DNA of 64,000 nt from Brevundimonas vesicularis (GCF_027886425.1 NZ_CP115671.1:868001-932000), one strand, 5' to 3'. Shown: positions 48,064-58,006, numbered from the stretch's first letter. Program-made: numbers and translations. Notes: generated by a model not told the origin, from the sequence alone.

Positions 48064-49128
48064 TCAGTCCAGCGGTTGGGGCCGCGTCACCACCGGACCG
48101 TCGGGATCGCTGCTCGACGGACGTGCAGCGGTCGGGGCGGGCGTCGGGGCCGTCGGCACGATCACCAGCGGCTCGGTCGTGACGGTCGGAGCCGGCGTGG
48201 ACGGCGCCGGGGTGGCCGTCGTCGGCGCACGCGTCGTCGGTTGAGTCGTTGCGGCCGGCGCCTGGGGCTGGGCCGGAGTCTGCGTGCGGGGCGTGGCCGT
48301 CGTCGCGCGCGGCGTCGTCGTTGCCGGCGTGGAAGCGGCAGGCGTGGGGGGCGTCGTTGTGGTCGTCGCGGCGGGCGCGGGCTGTTGGGTCGCGACGACG
48401 GGTGCGGCGTCGGCAGGAATCGTATCGGCCGGCGGGGCGGTCAGAGGCGCACCGGCGGTGACGGCAGGCGTGGACGTCGCCGGCGTCGAGGCGGGACGCA
48501 TCGCGAACCACAAGCCCCCTCCGGCGACCAGCAGGGCGACCACCCCGACCCCGACATAGAGCGGCAGGCGGGAGGTCTTGGCGGGGGCACGGGCGAAGCT
48601 GGGCGTGATCGGCGCAGCGGCCGGCGCGATGGCGGGTCTGGCCGCGACCGCTGGGGCGGCGGCGACGGGTTCGGCCGCGACCGGCTTCGGCGTAGGGGCC
48701 GGCGTCGTCTCGAGCGCGGGCAGGGGCCGCACGGTCAGATCGGGTTGAGCGGCCGGCGCCGGCTGCGGCTTGGGCTGCGGCGGCGTTGGAGCCTGAGGTT
48801 GAGGCTGGGCCTGGGCCGGGCGCGCCGTCGGGATCAGCGAACCGCCCAGAATGCTTGCCCCCTGCGGACGGGGCGCGGTACGCGGCGCCGGATTGGCGGG
48901 CGTTGTCTGACCCTTGGCCGGCGCGACGCCGGAGGCCAGGCTCTGGGTGTGGATCGAGGCCTGCTGCTGTTGCGGCGTGGGCTTGCGCGGCGGCGGATTG
49001 GGAATCCGGTCCAGCGGATTGGGCGCGACCGGCACCGGCCCGACGTGGAAAGTCGTCGCGGGCATGCGCCCCCAGGTCACCGGCTTGCGGGCGAAGGGCT
49101 GGGGCGGGGTCTTCTGGTCGTCGGACAT
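48064..49128 (-). CDS. Proline/alanine-rich single-span membrane protein
   Basis: 354 residues. A cytoplasmic Pro/Gln-rich N-terminal half (NPLDRIPNPPPRKPTPQQQQ) precedes one helix, LPLYVGVGVVALLVAGGGLWFAM, around residue 200, then a periplasmic Thr/Pro/Ala-rich tail of repeated TTP, PAT and PTA units. Composition resembles linker-like envelope proteins, but I do not recognise a family. Sits 42 bp upstream of the tldD start region's neighbour on the same strand. Confidence 0.55.
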   Translation of the reverse strand: MSDDQKTPPQPFARKPVTWGRMPATTFHVGPVPVAPNPLDRIPNPPPRKPTPQQQQASIHTQSLASGVAPAKGQTTPANPAPRTAPRPQGASILGGSLIPTARPAQAQPQPQAPTPPQPKPQPAPAAQPDLTVRPLPALETTPAPTPKPVAAEPVAAAPAVAARPAIAPAAAPITPSFARAPAKTSRLPLYVGVGVVALLVAGGGLWFAMRPASTPATSTPAVTAGAPLTAPPADTIPADAAPVVATQQPAPAATTTTTPPTPAASTPATTTPRATTATPRTQTPAQPQAPAATTQPTTRAPTTATPAPSTPAPTVTTEPLVIVPTAPTPAPTAARPSSSDPDGPVVTRPQPLD

Positions 49129-49170
49129 GGTCTTCTCAATCGCTGGCGATCTGGCCCGTTTCGTGACGGA

Positions 49171-49938
49171 TCAGTTCTTGAGCCGGTAGCCGGTCTTGAA
49201 CATCCACATGACGATGCCCAGGCAGACGGCAAAGAAGCCCAGGGTGGCGGCGACGCTGACGCCGATGGCCACATCGCCTTGACCATAAAAGGCCCAGCGG
49301 AAGCCCGAGATCAGATAGACCACAGGGTTGAACAGCGTCACCGTGCGCCAGCCGTCCGGCAGCATGTCGATGGAATAGAAGGCGCCGCCTAGGAAGGTCA
49401 GGGGCGTCACGACCAGCATCGGGATCATCTGAAGCTGCTCGAACCCATTGGCCCAGACCCCGATGATGAAGCCGAACAGGCTGAAGGTCACCGAAATCAG
49501 GATCAGGAAGGCCATCATCCAGACTGGATGCAGGATCTGCAGCGGCACGAAGAAGGCCGCCGTCGCCAGAATGATCAGGCCCAGCACCGCCGACTTGGTC
49601 GCCGCCGCGCCGACATAGGCCAGCACGATCTCCAGCGACGACACCGGCGCCGACAGGATCTCGTAGATCGTCCCCGTGAACTTGGGGAAGTAGATGCCGA
49701 ACGAGGCGTTGAAGATCGATTGGGTGAACAGGCTGAGCATGATCAGGCCCGGCACGATGAAGGCGCCGTAGGGCACGCCGTCCACCTGCTGCATCCGGCT
49801 GCCGATCGCGCCGCCGAAGACGACGAAATACAGGGCCGTGGTGATCACCGGCGTGACCACGCTCTGCCATAGGGTGCGCAGCGCACGCGCCATTTCGAAG
49901 CGATAGATGGCCCAGACGCCGTATCCGTTGAAGGTCAT
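49171..49938 (-). CDS. ABC-2 type transporter permease
   Basis: 255 residues, six helices. MTFNGYGVWAIYRFEMARALRTLWQSVVTPVITTALYFVVFGGAIGSRM is the YadH-type start, and EQLQMIPMLVVTPLTFLGGAFYSIDMLPDGWRTVTLFNPVVYLISGFRWAFYG is the conserved C-terminal core. Forms an exporter with the ATPase whose gene overlaps it by four bases. Substrate unknown. Confidence 0.92.
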   Translation of the reverse strand: MTFNGYGVWAIYRFEMARALRTLWQSVVTPVITTALYFVVFGGAIGSRMQQVDGVPYGAFIVPGLIMLSLFTQSIFNASFGIYFPKFTGTIYEILSAPVSSLEIVLAYVGAAATKSAVLGLIILATAAFFVPLQILHPVWMMAFLILISVTFSLFGFIIGVWANGFEQLQMIPMLVVTPLTFLGGAFYSIDMLPDGWRTVTLFNPVVYLISGFRWAFYGQGDVAIGVSVAATLGFFAVCLGIVMWMFKTGYRLKN

Positions 49939-50867
49939 GCCGCGGCTCCGTTCTGGTGGACCAGGCTGACGAAGATGTCTTCCAGCGAGCTCTGGCGGGT
50001 GTTCAAGTCCTTGAAGCCGATGTTCAGCGCCTCAAGCCGGCGGATCAGCGACGGCACGCCCGTATCGTCGGCGTTGGCGTCGAAACTGTATTCCAGCTCG
50101 CCGCCCTCGTTCTTCAGCGTCAGGTCCCAGTCGGACAGGTCGGCGGGCAGGGCGCCCAACGGCTCGATCAGGTTCAGCGTCAGGGTCTTCTTGCCCAGCT
50201 TCTTCATCAGGGCCGACTTCTCCTCGACCAGGATCAGCTCACCCTTCAGGATCACGCCCACCCGGTCGGCCATCTCCTCTGCCTCTTCGATGTAGTGCGT
50301 GGTCAGGATGATGGTCACGCCGCGCTCGCGCAGCTTCCTGACCATCGCCCACATGTCGCGGCGCAGCTCGACGTCGACCCCGGCGGTCGGCTCGTCCAGG
50401 AACAGGATGTCCGGCTCGTGGCTCAGGGCCTTGGCGATCATCACCCGCCGCTTCATTCCGCCCGACAGGGTCATGATCTTGGCGTCGCGCTTGTCCCACA
50501 GCGACAGGTCCTTCAGCACGCTCTCGATGAAGGCGGGGTTCGGCGCCTTGCCGAACAGGCCCCGACTGAAGGTGACGGTGGCCAGCACGGTCTCGAAGGC
50601 GTCGGTGGTCAGCTCCTGCGGCACCAGACCGATCTTGGTGCGGGCGGCGCGGAAATCGGACTGGATGTCATGGCCGTCGGCGACCACGGTCCCGGTCGTG
50701 GGGGTGACGATGCCGCAGACGATGGAAATCAGCGTGGTCTTGCCTGCGCCGTTTGGACCCAGCAGGGCGAAAATCTCGCCCTTGTCGATCGTCAGGTCGA
50801 TGCGCTTCAGCGCCTGATGCCCCGACTTGTAGGTCTTGGTCAGGCCGTCGATCTCGATTACGGGCAT
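49935..50867 (-). CDS. ABC transporter ATP-binding protein (YadG-like)
   Basis: 310 residues. Walker A GPNGAGKTT, signature LSGGMKRRVMIAKAL, Walker B ILFLDEPTAGVD and H-loop LTTHYIEEAEEMADRVG are all present; a ~90-residue C-terminal extension follows. Couples ATP hydrolysis to the downstream ABC-2 permease. ATGA overlap between the two. Confidence 0.94.
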   Translation of the reverse strand: MPVIEIDGLTKTYKSGHQALKRIDLTIDKGEIFALLGPNGAGKTTLISIVCGIVTPTTGTVVADGHDIQSDFRAARTKIGLVPQELTTDAFETVLATVTFSRGLFGKAPNPAFIESVLKDLSLWDKRDAKIMTLSGGMKRRVMIAKALSHEPDILFLDEPTAGVDVELRRDMWAMVRKLRERGVTIILTTHYIEEAEEMADRVGVILKGELILVEEKSALMKKLGKKTLTLNLIEPLGALPADLSDWDLTLKNEGGELEYSFDANADDTGVPSLIRRLEALNIGFKDLNTRQSSLEDIFVSLVHQNGAAA

Positions 50868-51031
50868 GGGCTTTCCTTTCCGGCGCGCGCGGCGGCGCGG
50901 GCCGGGTGTGGCGGCAATATGGCGTGCCTTACGCCTGACTCAAGTGGCGGCGCCGCTCAATAGACGCCAAGTCGTTGTTAACCCGATTGTCGCACGGTGC
51001 CGGCCTGAGTTGAGTTTTGGCAGGAGCTTTC

Positions 51032-52387
51032 GTGCCGTCCCTGTCCGCCGCCCACCACGCCGCTCTGACGGCGATCGTCGAGGCCTGTCCCGACGCATCG
51101 CTGGGGATGCTGGGCGCAGCTGTGGCGGCGCTGAAGGGCGACAAGGCGGCCGAACTGGCGAACATCGTCGCCGCAGAGGCGCGCGATCGCGCCCGTCGCG
51201 GCACGGCCTTCGCTCCACTGCTGCCGCTGTTTCAGCCGCGCGCCGACGGCGTGCCGGCCTTGACCTTTCCGCCTCCGGTTCTGAAACGGGTCTGGCGCGA
51301 GGCGGTGCGGGGCGAGGAGGATTTCCTGCCCCTGCTTGACGGCGCCGTGGCCGTGGACGGGGAATGGACCCTGGCCGCCGATCGGCTGTGCGCAAAGGCG
51401 GCCGCCGTGCTGCGCGACCGGCCGCGCGACGTCTGGCCTGAGTTTCAGCGTCCCGCCGACGACCAGCCGCCATCCACTCCGGTCGAACTGGCCGGCTGTT
51501 TCGACCTGACGCCTCTGGCCCGCAGCGCCCTGCCGCGCCTGCCCGTCTGGCTGGAACGCCCCGACGACAACCAGCTGGCGGGGCTGAGGCTGCTGATCCA
51601 GGACTGTCTGGCGATGTCGCCGGACGGCGGGCGGCGCATGATCGACATCCTGTTCGCCCATGTGGCGGACGCCGAGCGGATGCTGCGAGTCGTGACGCGG
51701 ACCAGCCGCCTCGCCGACCGTGAAATCACCCTCAGCCATTCCGATATGGGCGTCTTCGTCGAGCGGCTGCTGACTTCCGTTCAGGCGCGGGTGCAGAAGA
51801 TCGCCGCCGTGGTCCGATCGTCGCTGGGCGAGACCGCGATGCTGGGCGTGGTGGACGACGTCAACTGGTGCGCCGGCGTGTTGGCCGAGATGGACCTCAG
51901 CCTGCAGGTGCGGCCCGGCTCAAGCTGGGGCAAGGCGGCGCGGATGGCGCGGGTCCAGGTGTCGGGCCAGCTTTCGGGTCTGATGAAGTCCGCCTCCAGC
52001 GCCGTCCACGCCGCCCTGCCGATGAAGCGTCAGGTCATCACCGGCCGCATGACGCGTATGTCGCCCTGGCTGGAGGCGCCGGCCGATGGCGAACCGATCG
52101 AGGCGGCGGCGGCCTTGCTGGCGGCGGTGACGGCCCTGCGCGGCGCGGCCGTCACCTTCGGCTGTGAAGCCGATCGCTCGGGATTGAAGGCCGACCTGAC
52201 CGACTACCTCTCCACCTGGTCCGACGAGGCGCTGAACAGTCTGTCGGACGGCGACGCCGAAAATCCCGACCATGTGCTGCGTCTGATCGGGGTCGCGGCG
52301 CGGTTCCTGACCGTGATCGAGGCGCTGGAGGCGGCGCGCGCGGTCAGGCGACGCGCGGCCTCGGCGGAAATGGCGCGGCTGGGTTGA
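51032..52387 (+). CDS. Unrecognised alpha-helical protein upstream of ccmI
   Basis: 451 residues from GTG at 51032; AGGAG at 51022-51026 decides the start. No signal or membrane helix. Mostly helical with many Ala, Leu and Arg residues; segments such as LLIQDCLAMSPDGGRRMIDILFAHVADAERMLRVVTR and VFVERLLTSVQARVQKIAAVVRSS suggest a cytoplasmic helical-repeat protein. I do not recognise a family. It lies 44 bp before ccmI on the same strand, so it may be the first gene of the cytochrome c maturation operon or only a chance neighbour. Confidence 0.65.
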   Translation: MPSLSAAHHAALTAIVEACPDASLGMLGAAVAALKGDKAAELANIVAAEARDRARRGTAFAPLLPLFQPRADGVPALTFPPPVLKRVWREAVRGEEDFLPLLDGAVAVDGEWTLAADRLCAKAAAVLRDRPRDVWPEFQRPADDQPPSTPVELAGCFDLTPLARSALPRLPVWLERPDDNQLAGLRLLIQDCLAMSPDGGRRMIDILFAHVADAERMLRVVTRTSRLADREITLSHSDMGVFVERLLTSVQARVQKIAAVVRSSLGETAMLGVVDDVNWCAGVLAEMDLSLQVRPGSSWGKAARMARVQVSGQLSGLMKSASSAVHAALPMKRQVITGRMTRMSPWLEAPADGEPIEAAAALLAAVTALRGAAVTFGCEADRSGLKADLTDYLSTWSDEALNSLSDGDAENPDHVLRLIGVAARFLTVIEALEAARAVRRRAASAEMARLG

Positions 52388-52431
52388 AACGACGCCTCGC
52401 CCGACGTTCGCGGATGGGTTAGACGGCGAGG

Positions 52432-53250
52432 ATGATCGTCTTCTGGACAATGATGGGACTGGCGGCGGCCCTGGCCGCCCTGCTGGTGCTGACCGGCGCG
52501 CGACGCGGCGCCGATCCGGCGGCCGGGGCCGAAACCCAGGCCGGCTCGCGCGAGATCGAGGAACTGGATCGGTTGAAGGCGCGCGGCCTGCTGGACGAGG
52601 CGGCCTATGCGGGGGCGCGCGCCGAGGCGGGGCGGCGGCTTCTGGCCGTTTCGGCGACCACGACCCCGGTGGCTGGCGCCCGCGATCGGTTCTGGGTGCT
52701 GGGCGGGATCGGCGTGACCGTCGCGGCTGCTCTTGGCCTCTATGTTTTCACCGGCTCGCCCGGCCTGCCGGATCAGGCCTATGAACGGCGGGTGGATGAC
52801 TGGGCGGCCAATCTGGATCGGCTGGAGCCGGCTCAGTTGGCGGCGGTGACCGCGCGGGTCGTTCAGGAGCGGCCCAAGGATCGGCAGGCGCTGGCCATGC
52901 TGGGCGCGGCCCGCTTCGCCGCCGGCGATCCGCTGGGCGCCGCCTCCGCCTTTCGCCGTCTGATCGCCCTGGACCCTCGTGACGCCCAGGCCTGGGCGCG
53001 GCTGGGCGAAAGCCTGGTCGTCGCCAATGACAACCAGATCGGCGGCGACGCCGAGGCCGCCTTCCGCGAGGCCTTGAAACTGGACCCCGATCAACTCGGC
53101 GCGCGGTTCTTCCTGGGTGAGGCGGCGCTGCGGCGCGGCGACGCCGCCGGGGCGCGCACCCTGTGGACGCCTCTGATCGCCGCGCTCGACCCGGCCGATC
53201 CGCGCCGTCTGGATCTGGAACGCCGACTGCCGAAGGGCGGCGCGCAATGA
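52432..53250 (+). CDS. ccmI: Cytochrome c biogenesis protein CcmI
   Basis: 272 residues. Two helices bracket a cytoplasmic loop that reads EELDRLKARGLLDEAAYAGARAEAGRRLLA, then a periplasmic TPR domain with RPKDRQALAMLGAARFAAGDPLGAASAFRRLIALDPRDAQAWARLGESL. CcmI holds apocytochrome c for haem ligation. Operon-first among the ccm genes here. Confidence 0.9.
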   Translation: MIVFWTMMGLAAALAALLVLTGARRGADPAAGAETQAGSREIEELDRLKARGLLDEAAYAGARAEAGRRLLAVSATTTPVAGARDRFWVLGGIGVTVAAALGLYVFTGSPGLPDQAYERRVDDWAANLDRLEPAQLAAVTARVVQERPKDRQALAMLGAARFAAGDPLGAASAFRRLIALDPRDAQAWARLGESLVVANDNQIGGDAEAAFREALKLDPDQLGARFFLGEAALRRGDAAGARTLWTPLIAALDPADPRRLDLERRLPKGGAQ

Positions 53251-53320
53251 CGCGTTGGTCCTGCGCGACGACGGCGGTATATGCCGCCGGTCCGTCCCTG
53301 GAATCCGGAATGTCCGTCGC

Positions 53321-53806
53321 ATGAGCTGGCTGCCCAAATCGCCGAAGGCGCGTCGCCGCCTGTGGGTCGTCGCCGCCGTGGCGCCGATCCTGGCGCTGGC
53401 GGTCGGCCTGTCGCTGTGGGCGATGCAGGACAGCGTGACCTTCTTCTATTCGCCGTCCGAGGCCACCGCCGACAAGGCGCCGGAGGGCCGCAACATCCGC
53501 CTGGGCGGTCTGGTCGAAGCCGGAAGCGTGCGAAAGACCGGCGACGGCGTGGTCGCCTTCGTCGTCACCGACAACGCCGCCACGACCCGCGTCGTCTATC
53601 ACGGCGACCTGCCCGACCTGTTCCGCGAAGGGCAGGGGATCGTGGCGCAAGGGGCCTTCGGCGCCGACCGCACCTTCCACGCCAGCCAGGTTCTGGCCAA
53701 GCACGACGAGAATTATATGCCGCGCGAGGTCGCCGACCGTCTGAAGGAAAAGGGCGAGTGGCGGCCTGAGACGGCGCCGGCCGCGACCAAGTCCGTCCCC
53801 CTATGA
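53321..53806 (+). CDS. ccmE: Haem chaperone CcmE
   Basis: 161 residues from the ATG at 53321. One N-terminal anchor helix, then the OB-fold; the haem-binding His128 is in VLAKHDENYMP with the downstream Tyr132, as in the family. Carries haem from CcmC to CcmF. Overlaps ccmF (ATGA). Confidence 0.94.
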   Translation: MSWLPKSPKARRRLWVVAAVAPILALAVGLSLWAMQDSVTFFYSPSEATADKAPEGRNIRLGGLVEAGSVRKTGDGVVAFVVTDNAATTRVVYHGDLPDLFREGQGIVAQGAFGADRTFHASQVLAKHDENYMPREVADRLKEKGEWRPETAPAATKSVPL

Positions 53807-55791
53807 TCGCCGAGCTTGGGGCCTTCGCCTTGGCGCTGGCGCTGGCGCTGTCGATTCTGCAGACGGGGCTTTCGGCGGCCGGACGCGCGCGGCGCAGCCC
53901 GGTCCTGGCCGGGGCCGCCCAGGGCGCGGCTCTGGCGGCTGCGGCGGCGGTCGCGCTCAGTTTCGCAGCCCTGATCTACGCCTTCGTCGTCTCCGACTTT
54001 TCGGTCTCCAACGTCGCGGCCAACAGCCACACCGACAAGCCGATGCTCTACAAGGTCGCCGGCGCCTGGGGCAGCCACGAGGGGTCGCTTCTGCTTTGGT
54101 GCCTGGTGCTGACGGTGTTCGGCGGGGCGCTGGCGCGGGCACGCGGCCTGCCGTTCGGGCTGAAGGCCTCGGCCGTGGCGGTGCAGGGCGCGCTGGGGTC
54201 GCTGTTCCTGGCCTTCGCCGTCTTCACCTCCAGCCCCTTCACCCGCCTGGACCCCGCGCCGTTACAGGGCGCGTCGCTGAACCCGCTGCTGCAGGACCCG
54301 GCCCTGGCCGTGCATCCGCCGCTGCTCTACGCCGGCTACGTCGGATTTTCGGTCTGCTTTTCCCTGGCCGTCGCGGCGTTGGTCGAGGGACGGGCGCAGA
54401 CCGCCTTCTGGCCCGCCTGGGGGCGCTGGGTCCGACCTTGGGCGCTGGCCAGCTGGGCCTTCCTGACCGTCGGCATCACCCTGGGTTCTTTCTGGGCCTA
54501 TTATGAGCTGGGCTGGGGCGGCTGGTGGTTCTGGGACCCGGTCGAGAACGCCTCCTTCATGCCCTGGCTTGCGGGCGCGGCCCTGTTGCATAGCGCGGTC
54601 GTGACCGAGCGACGCGGCGCGCTGGCCGGCTGGACCGTGTTTCTGGCCCTGCTGGCCTTCACCTTCTCCACGCTGGGCGCCTTTTTGGTGCGCTCGGGCG
54701 TGCTGACATCCGTCCATGCCTTCGCCGTCGATCCCCAGCGCGGGCTGATGCTGCTGGCCATTCTCGGGATCACAGCCGGCGCCGCCTTCGCCCTGTTCGC
54801 CTGGCGCGCGCCCCAGCTGAAGGGCGGCGGTCTGTTCGCGCCGGTCAGCCGCGAGGGGGCGCTGGTCCTGAACAATCTGTTCCTGACGGCGGCGGCCGCG
54901 ACCGTCTTGCTGGGCACCCTCTATCCGCTGATCCTGGAAGCGGCGTCCGGCGCGACCATCTCGGTCGGCCCGCCCTATTTCGCCGCCACCTTCACCCCGC
55001 TGATGATGGTCGCCTTCCTGATCCTGCCAACCGGGCCGCTGCTGGCCTGGAAGCGGGGAGACCTGCCCGGCGCGATGCAGCGTCTGGCGGTCGCGGGGGG
55101 TCTGGCGATCGTCGGCGCGCTTGCGGCCTACGCCCTATGGGAGCCGAAGAAGGCCTTCGCCGCCGCCGGCATCGGCCTGGGCGCCTGGCTGATCCTGGGA
55201 TCGCTGTCCGAGGTCGCGGAGCGCACGCGCCTGTTCCGCGCCTCGATGGCCGAGACGCTGCGCCGACTGAAAGGGCTGCCGCTGGGCGCCTGGGGCATGA
55301 CCCTGGCGCATCTGGGTCTGGGCGTCTTCATCCTTGGGGCGGTGGTCGAGACGGGCTTCAAGGCCGAGGCCGCCCGCGCCGTCTCGTTGGGCCAGAGCGT
55401 GTCCGCCGGACCCTGGACCGTCACCCTGGACGACGTGCGCGTCGTCGAGGGACCAAACTATCTGGCCGAGCAGGGCCGACTGACCGTGCGCGCCACGAAC
55501 GATCAGGGCCGCGCCAGCACCGTGACCGCCGAGCGCCGCTTCTTCCCCGCGGGTGGCCAGACCACGACCGAGGTCGGGCTCGATTTCCGGGGCCTAGACG
55601 ACGTCTATGTCGTGATCGGCGAACGCGCGGGCAGTCCCGAACAGCCGGCCTGGGTCGTGCGTCTGTACTGGAACCCTTGGGCGCGACTGATCTTCCTGGG
55701 ACCGATGATCATGGCGCTGGGCGGGGTGTTGTCGTTGCTGGATCGTCGACTCAGGCTCGGGATCGGCGCGCGCCGACGCAAGACCGCATGA
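53803..55791 (+). CDS. ccmF: Cytochrome c haem lyase subunit CcmF
   Basis: 662 residues, about 14 helices. The WWD-type haem-handling motif is in WGGWWFWDPVENASFMPWL, and AGAWGSHEGSLLLWCLVL and HPPLLYAGYVGFSV carry conserved His residues. It attaches haem to apocytochrome with CcmH and CcmI. ATGA overlap with ccmH. Confidence 0.95.
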   Translation: MIAELGAFALALALALSILQTGLSAAGRARRSPVLAGAAQGAALAAAAAVALSFAALIYAFVVSDFSVSNVAANSHTDKPMLYKVAGAWGSHEGSLLLWCLVLTVFGGALARARGLPFGLKASAVAVQGALGSLFLAFAVFTSSPFTRLDPAPLQGASLNPLLQDPALAVHPPLLYAGYVGFSVCFSLAVAALVEGRAQTAFWPAWGRWVRPWALASWAFLTVGITLGSFWAYYELGWGGWWFWDPVENASFMPWLAGAALLHSAVVTERRGALAGWTVFLALLAFTFSTLGAFLVRSGVLTSVHAFAVDPQRGLMLLAILGITAGAAFALFAWRAPQLKGGGLFAPVSREGALVLNNLFLTAAAATVLLGTLYPLILEAASGATISVGPPYFAATFTPLMMVAFLILPTGPLLAWKRGDLPGAMQRLAVAGGLAIVGALAAYALWEPKKAFAAAGIGLGAWLILGSLSEVAERTRLFRASMAETLRRLKGLPLGAWGMTLAHLGLGVFILGAVVETGFKAEAARAVSLGQSVSAGPWTVTLDDVRVVEGPNYLAEQGRLTVRATNDQGRASTVTAERRFFPAGGQTTTEVGLDFRGLDDVYVVIGERAGSPEQPAWVVRLYWNPWARLIFLGPMIMALGGVLSLLDRRLRLGIGARRRKTA

Positions 55792-56294
55792 AGCGCCTGG
55801 CGATCCTGCTGGCCGCGCCGCTCGTGGCGCTGATGCTGACGGCGGCCGAGCCGCCCGCCGCACCCGACCGTCCCCTGGCCGATGCGACCCAGGAGGCCCG
55901 CGCCCAGGCCCTGTTCAAGGATGTGCGCTGCGTCGTCTGCCAGCACGAGGCCATCGCCGACAGCCCGGCGGGCGTCGCCGGCGACATGCGCCGCCTGATC
56001 CGCGAGGAGATTGCGGCCGGCGCCTCGGATCAGGCCGTGCGCGACGATCTGGTGCGGCGCTTCGGCGACTATGTGCTGTTCACCCCGCCGGTCAGGGCGG
56101 GGACCTGGCTGCTGTGGTTCGGCCCGTTCGCCCTGTTGCTGCTGGCCGCCGCCGTTCTGGCCCTGCGCGCACGCCGTCGTCCGGTTGAGACCGTCCCCCT
56201 GACGCCCGAAGAAGAACGCCGACTGGACGAAGTTCTACGAAATGAGAAGCTTCGCCGCGATCCTGACGCAACCTCGCCTCACGACGGGCGCTAG
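55788..56294 (+). CDS. ccmH: Cytochrome c biogenesis protein CcmH
   Basis: 168 residues. Signal peptide, then C48-V-V-C51 in DVRCVVCQHEAIADS, the thiol motif that reduces apocytochrome cysteines, and a C-terminal helix WLLWFGPFALLLLAAAVLAL. ccmG (DsbE) is usually beside it but is absent; it must be elsewhere if the pathway is complete. Confidence 0.94.
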   Translation: MKRLAILLAAPLVALMLTAAEPPAAPDRPLADATQEARAQALFKDVRCVVCQHEAIADSPAGVAGDMRRLIREEIAAGASDQAVRDDLVRRFGDYVLFTPPVRAGTWLLWFGPFALLLLAAAVLALRARRRPVETVPLTPEEERRLDEVLRNEKLRRDPDATSPHDGR

Positions 56295-56402
56295 TCGAGA
56301 TCAACGATCGGCGGTCGGGATTGGCGCAAAGCCGGTTCGGCCTATATCAATCGCGAAACCGGCGCCCGTCTGGCGCTGGACAAGAGGATCGCAAGGACCA
56401 CG

Positions 56403-57941
56403 ATGCTGAAGCGCAAGGAGTTCATTCTCGGGGCCGCGGCCGGCCTGACCCTGGCGGCGGCGGCGACCGCCGGCGGCGTCATCAACTGGCCCGGCGCGCA
56501 CGCGGAACCGCAGGCTGTCAACCGGATCACCCCGGTCCCGGCCAACGGCGACGCCTTCACGCCTCCGCCGGGCGCGCCGAGCAGCTTCGCGACCATCTTC
56601 GACCAGGTCTCGCCCGCCGTCGTTCAGATCGACGTTACGGTCAAGGTGGACCAGCCCCAGGGCGGCGCCTTCCAGATCCCCGGGCTGCCGTTCCAGTTCG
56701 TGCCGCCGCAAGGCCGTGGCGGTCAGGGCAATGACGAGCCGCAGACGACTCAAGGCGCCGGTTCGGGCTTCTTCATCTCGCAGGACGGCTTCATCGTCAC
56801 CAATAACCACGTCGTCGCCGACGCGACCGAGATCAAGGTCAAGATGTCGGACGGTCGCGAGCTGCCGGCCCGCCTGATCGGTCGCGATCCCGGCACCGAC
56901 CTGGCGGTGATCAAGGTCGAGGGCAACGACTTCAAATACGTCAGCTTCGAAGAGACGGCAGAGCCGCGCGTAGGCGACTGGGTCATCGCCATCGGCAACC
57001 CCTTCGGCCTGGGCGGCACCGCCACGGCGGGCATTGTCTCGGCCAAGGCCCGCGACATCGATCCGTCGGGCTACAACGACTACATCCAGATCGACGCCGC
57101 CATCAACCGGGGCAACTCGGGCGGCCCGACGTTCGACATCCACGGCCGCGTCATCGGTGTGAACTCGGCCATCTATTCGCCCACGGGCGGCTCGGTCGGC
57201 ATCGGCTTCGCCATTCCGGCGGACACCGCCAAGACGATCACCGAACGCCTGATGCGCGGTCAGTCGATCGAGCGCGGCTATGTGGGCCTGGGTCTTCGCA
57301 CCCTCAGCCCCGACGGTTGGGAAGCACTGGGCCAGCCCAAGGACTTCAAGGGCGCTCTGATCGAAAGCGTGACCGAGGAGGGCCCGGCCTCGCGCGCCGG
57401 CGTCCAGGTCGGAGACCTTCTGGTCGGCGTGAACGGCCAGGCGGTGGCGAACAGCCAAGAAGCCACCCGTCGGGTCGGCGCGGCCAAGCCGGGCGACACC
57501 ATTCGCCTGGAAGTGATTCGTGACGGTCGTCGCCAGACCCTGAACGTGCGCTCAGGCACCCGTCCTTCGGAAGAGGAGCTCGCTGCGTCGGAAGAGGGCG
57601 GAAGCGCCAATCCGGGGCAGAGCCAGCCTGGTCAGGGCGACACGATCGAAGGGCTCGCCGTCACCGCGATCACGCCGGCCGCGCGTTCGCGCTTCAGCCT
57701 GCCGGCCAGCGTCAACGGCGTCGTGATCACCAACGTCGAACAGGGTTCGGCTGCGGCGCGCCTCGGCTTCCAGCCGGGCTTCGTCATCACCCGCGCCAAT
57801 GATCGCAACATCACGTCCGCCGCCGATCTGCGCGCAGCGGTGGCGGCGGCCAAACAGGCGGGTCGTCCCAGCATCCTCCTGTTCGTGCGTACGCCGCAGG
57901 GCACCAGCCCGGTGCCGTTGAAGTTCGCCGCCGGCGAATGA
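56403..57941 (+). CDS. DegP/HtrA-family periplasmic serine protease
   Basis: 512 residues. The signal region (MLKRKEFILGAAAGLTLAAAATAG) leads to a trypsin-like domain with the triad His136 (TNNHVV), Asp166 (GTDLAV) and Ser239 (GNSGGP). Two PDZ domains follow (about 280-370, and 420-500 after an acidic Glu/Ser/Gly-rich linker). Do-family proteases degrade misfolded envelope proteins. Which paralogue (DegP, DegQ or MucD) cannot be told here. Confidence 0.94.
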   Translation: MLKRKEFILGAAAGLTLAAAATAGGVINWPGAHAEPQAVNRITPVPANGDAFTPPPGAPSSFATIFDQVSPAVVQIDVTVKVDQPQGGAFQIPGLPFQFVPPQGRGGQGNDEPQTTQGAGSGFFISQDGFIVTNNHVVADATEIKVKMSDGRELPARLIGRDPGTDLAVIKVEGNDFKYVSFEETAEPRVGDWVIAIGNPFGLGGTATAGIVSAKARDIDPSGYNDYIQIDAAINRGNSGGPTFDIHGRVIGVNSAIYSPTGGSVGIGFAIPADTAKTITERLMRGQSIERGYVGLGLRTLSPDGWEALGQPKDFKGALIESVTEEGPASRAGVQVGDLLVGVNGQAVANSQEATRRVGAAKPGDTIRLEVIRDGRRQTLNVRSGTRPSEEELAASEEGGSANPGQSQPGQGDTIEGLAVTAITPAARSRFSLPASVNGVVITNVEQGSAAARLGFQPGFVITRANDRNITSAADLRAAVAAAKQAGRPSILLFVRTPQGTSPVPLKFAAGE

Positions 57942-57970
57942 TCGGCATTCTGACCAAGCCTTAACTCGTC

Positions 57971-58006
57971 AATCGCCGCCGATGCGCTACCATCGGCGGC
58001 GATTTT
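57971..58006 (+). terminator. Intrinsic terminator after degP-like gene
   Basis: AATCGCCGCCGATG (57971-57984), loop CGCTAC, CATCGGCGGCGATT (57991-58004), then TTTT. A perfect 14-bp stem; separates the protease from the response regulator, whose ribosome-binding site follows it. Confidence 0.9.
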
